Shown here one piece after another: positions 6,200 through 7,501 of a stretch of DNA of 7,501 nt. Position numbers and translations under genes: made by a program. Positions within the stretch are counted from its first letter, which is position 1; every line of letters begins with the position of its first letter. This stretch comes from Accumulibacter sp. (lineage in GTDB: Bacteria > Pseudomonadota > Gammaproteobacteria > Burkholderiales > Rhodocyclaceae). The stretch spans positions 1 to 7,501 of the forward strand of contig JAISQQ010000141.1 in the NCBI GenBank assembly GCA_031274075.1, read 5' to 3'. Under the pieces are notes generated by a model. The model was not told the DNA's origin. It made no database searches and saw nothing but the letters and a program-made list of their open reading frames with translations.

Positions 6200-7468
6200 T
6201 CAGGTCGGGAACTGGGCGAAATTCTGTCCCGTGGACGCCAGGGCGCCCCGCCAGGCCGGGCTGTTGAGATCGAGCTGTTTTATCTGCCCGGTCAAAAGAT
6301 CGATCGGCACGTGCGTGAATACGCCATGCTGCTGCCCGATCACCAGTCCGGTCTTGCCCGCCATGGCGGCGTGTACGGCGTTGCGCGCGTAGGAATCGCA
6401 AAGCACGGCGTCCTCGGCGCACGCCGGCACGCTGCGAATCATGTAGCTTGGATCGAAATAACGCAGCGCGAACGGAATGTTCTCGGCCTTGAAGTAGGCT
6501 TCGATGCGCTGGCGCAGGAAGAGGCCGATGTCCTGCAGCCTGACGTTGCCCGAGGCGTCGCGTTCCTCCTTGCCGCCGGCCATCAGGTGCTGCCCGGCGC
6601 CCTCCGCGACCAGGATCACGGCATGCGCGCGTTTCAGGATGCGCAGTTTGAGCGCTTCGAGAAAACCGTTGTCGCCTTCGAGAACGAAGGGCACCTCGGG
6701 CACCAGGGTGAAATTGACGTCCTGGCTGGCCACCGTCGCCCCGGCGGCGATGAAGCCGGCGTTGCGCCCCATGATCTTGACCAGGGAAATCCCGTTGAGC
6801 ACACTGTGCGCCTCGGTGTGCGCGCAGGAGATGGCCTTGGCCGCCTCGACGACCGCGGTGACGTAGCCGAAGGTGCGCGCGACGAAAGCGACGTCGTTGT
6901 CGATGGTCTTGGGAATGCCGACCACGCCCAGCGCGTGGCCGCGCAGCTTGGCTTCCCGGAACAGTTCGGCGCCGCCGCGCTGCGTGCCGTCGCCGCCGAC
7001 GACGAACAGGATGTTGACCTTGCGCCGGATCAGATTGTCGACCGCCACGCTGACGTCGACCGGGCCGCGCGAGGTATTGAGCACGGTGCCGCCTTCCTTG
7101 TGGATGTCCTCGACGAATTCGGGCGTCAATGGAATCGGTTCGGAACCGCGCCAGGGATCCAGGCCCTGGTAGCCGTTGGTGAAACCGAGTATTTCGCGCA
7201 CGCCGTAACCGTGGTGCAGTTGCAGGACCAGCGAGCGGATCACATTGTTCAGGCCGGGACACAGGCCGCCGCAAGTGACGATGCCCGCCCGCGTCTTCGC
7301 GGGGTCGAAGAACAGCCGCTGGCGCGGCCCGGCGACCTCGAAAAACAGTTCCCTGGGCGGCGGCTCGTCGGGATCGATGATGACGCTGAGCGGCACTCTG
7401 GCCTTGTCGCTGACGTGATAATTGAGCGGCGAAGGGTATCGCGCCTCGCCGAGCATGGTGATTTCCAT
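6200..7468 (-). CDS. pfkA: ATP-dependent 6-phosphofructokinase, PFKA family group II (atypical clade X type)
   Basis: It phosphorylates fructose 6-phosphate to fructose 1,6-bisphosphate, the committing step of glycolysis. It is 422 residues. Motifs: CGGLCPGLN (66-74) in the donor loop; GGDGT (158-162) with Gly161 at the position that is Asp in PPi enzymes, indicating ATP; PKTIDND (186-192) with Lys187 and catalytic Asp190; MGR (233-235); PSYMIRS (340-346) for sugar phosphate. Gly in the first site combined with Lys in the second is the pattern of plant, trypanosomatid and bacterial 'clade X' ATP-PFKs, whose body is related to PPi enzymes. The N-terminal extension before the first glycine loop (about 60 residues) also fits that group. 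The start at 7468 has GGAT (complement of 7476-7479) 7 bases upstream; ATG at 7456 is an alternative. It is first of the visible pair with pfp; only 33 upstream bases are in the window, so its promoter is not seen. Donor choice is predicted, not shown. Confidence 0.92.
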   Translation of the reverse strand: MEITMLGEARYPSPLNYHVSDKARVPLSVIIDPDEPPPRELFFEVAGPRQRLFFDPAKTRAGIVTCGGLCPGLNNVIRSLVLQLHHGYGVREILGFTNGYQGLDPWRGSEPIPLTPEFVEDIHKEGGTVLNTSRGPVDVSVAVDNLIRRKVNILFVVGGDGTQRGGAELFREAKLRGHALGVVGIPKTIDNDVAFVARTFGYVTAVVEAAKAISCAHTEAHSVLNGISLVKIMGRNAGFIAAGATVASQDVNFTLVPEVPFVLEGDNGFLEALKLRILKRAHAVILVAEGAGQHLMAGGKEERDASGNVRLQDIGLFLRQRIEAYFKAENIPFALRYFDPSYMIRSVPACAEDAVLCDSYARNAVHAAMAGKTGLVIGQQHGVFTHVPIDLLTGQIKQLDLNSPAWRGALASTGQNFAQFPT

Positions 7469-7501
7469 GGTTCCGATCCAGAAAAAACGGTCAAAGCAAA
7501 G

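Noticed and set aside
6036..7274. 412-codon open frame on the minus strand
   Set aside because: It is a frame-shifted shadow of the ATP-PFK gene, Arg-rich, with no recognisable domain.

Overview
This is a GC-rich bacterial window with dense genes and strong Shine-Dalgarno sites. Codon use and protein style suggest a proteobacterium, and I would guess a betaproteobacterium (Rhodocyclales or Nitrosomonadales type); this is an inference, since no taxonomic marker gene is present. It holds five protein genes: a type IIA P-type cation ATPase, two small heat-shock proteins, and two phosphofructokinases that differ in their signature for the phosphoryl donor. No RNA genes, CRISPR arrays or transposase genes were seen.

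Layout: (1) positions 1-2756, minus strand: a Ca2+-type P-type ATPase whose last residues lie beyond the left edge. (2) 2757-3202: a divergent intergenic region with a heptamer-repeat hairpin element (copy 1), an AT-rich stretch, and a good candidate sigma-32 (heat-shock) promoter pointing right. (3) 3203-4028, plus strand: two tandem Hsp20/alpha-crystallin genes 13 bases apart, clearly one operon. (4) 4029-4384: a convergent intergenic region made almost entirely of palindromes: a roughly 200-base nested inverted repeat starting at the second hsp20 stop codon, then copy 2 of the heptamer-repeat hairpin element, which runs into the pfp stop codon. (5) 4385-7468, minus strand: an ATP-type phosphofructokinase followed 108 bases later by a long-clade pyrophosphate-dependent phosphofructokinase, probably co-transcribed.

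How it may work together: the sHSPs hold unfolding proteins, the ATPase exports or sequesters a divalent cation (probably Ca2+) or another cation, and the PPi-/ATP-PFK pair would let the cell choose the phosphoryl donor at the fructose-6-phosphate step, with the PPi enzyme being reversible and ATP-sparing. A P2A ATPase, Hsp20 and phosphofructokinase side by side recall the protein classes of the mycobacterial DosR dormancy regulon, so a low-energy or stress-survival island is a reasonable hypothesis, but the sequence does not prove it.

The least explained content is the intergenic DNA: two hairpin elements built from 7-base tandem units, in the same orientation and bracketing the hsp20 operon 1485 bases apart, and a nested multi-hairpin palindrome between the convergent genes.
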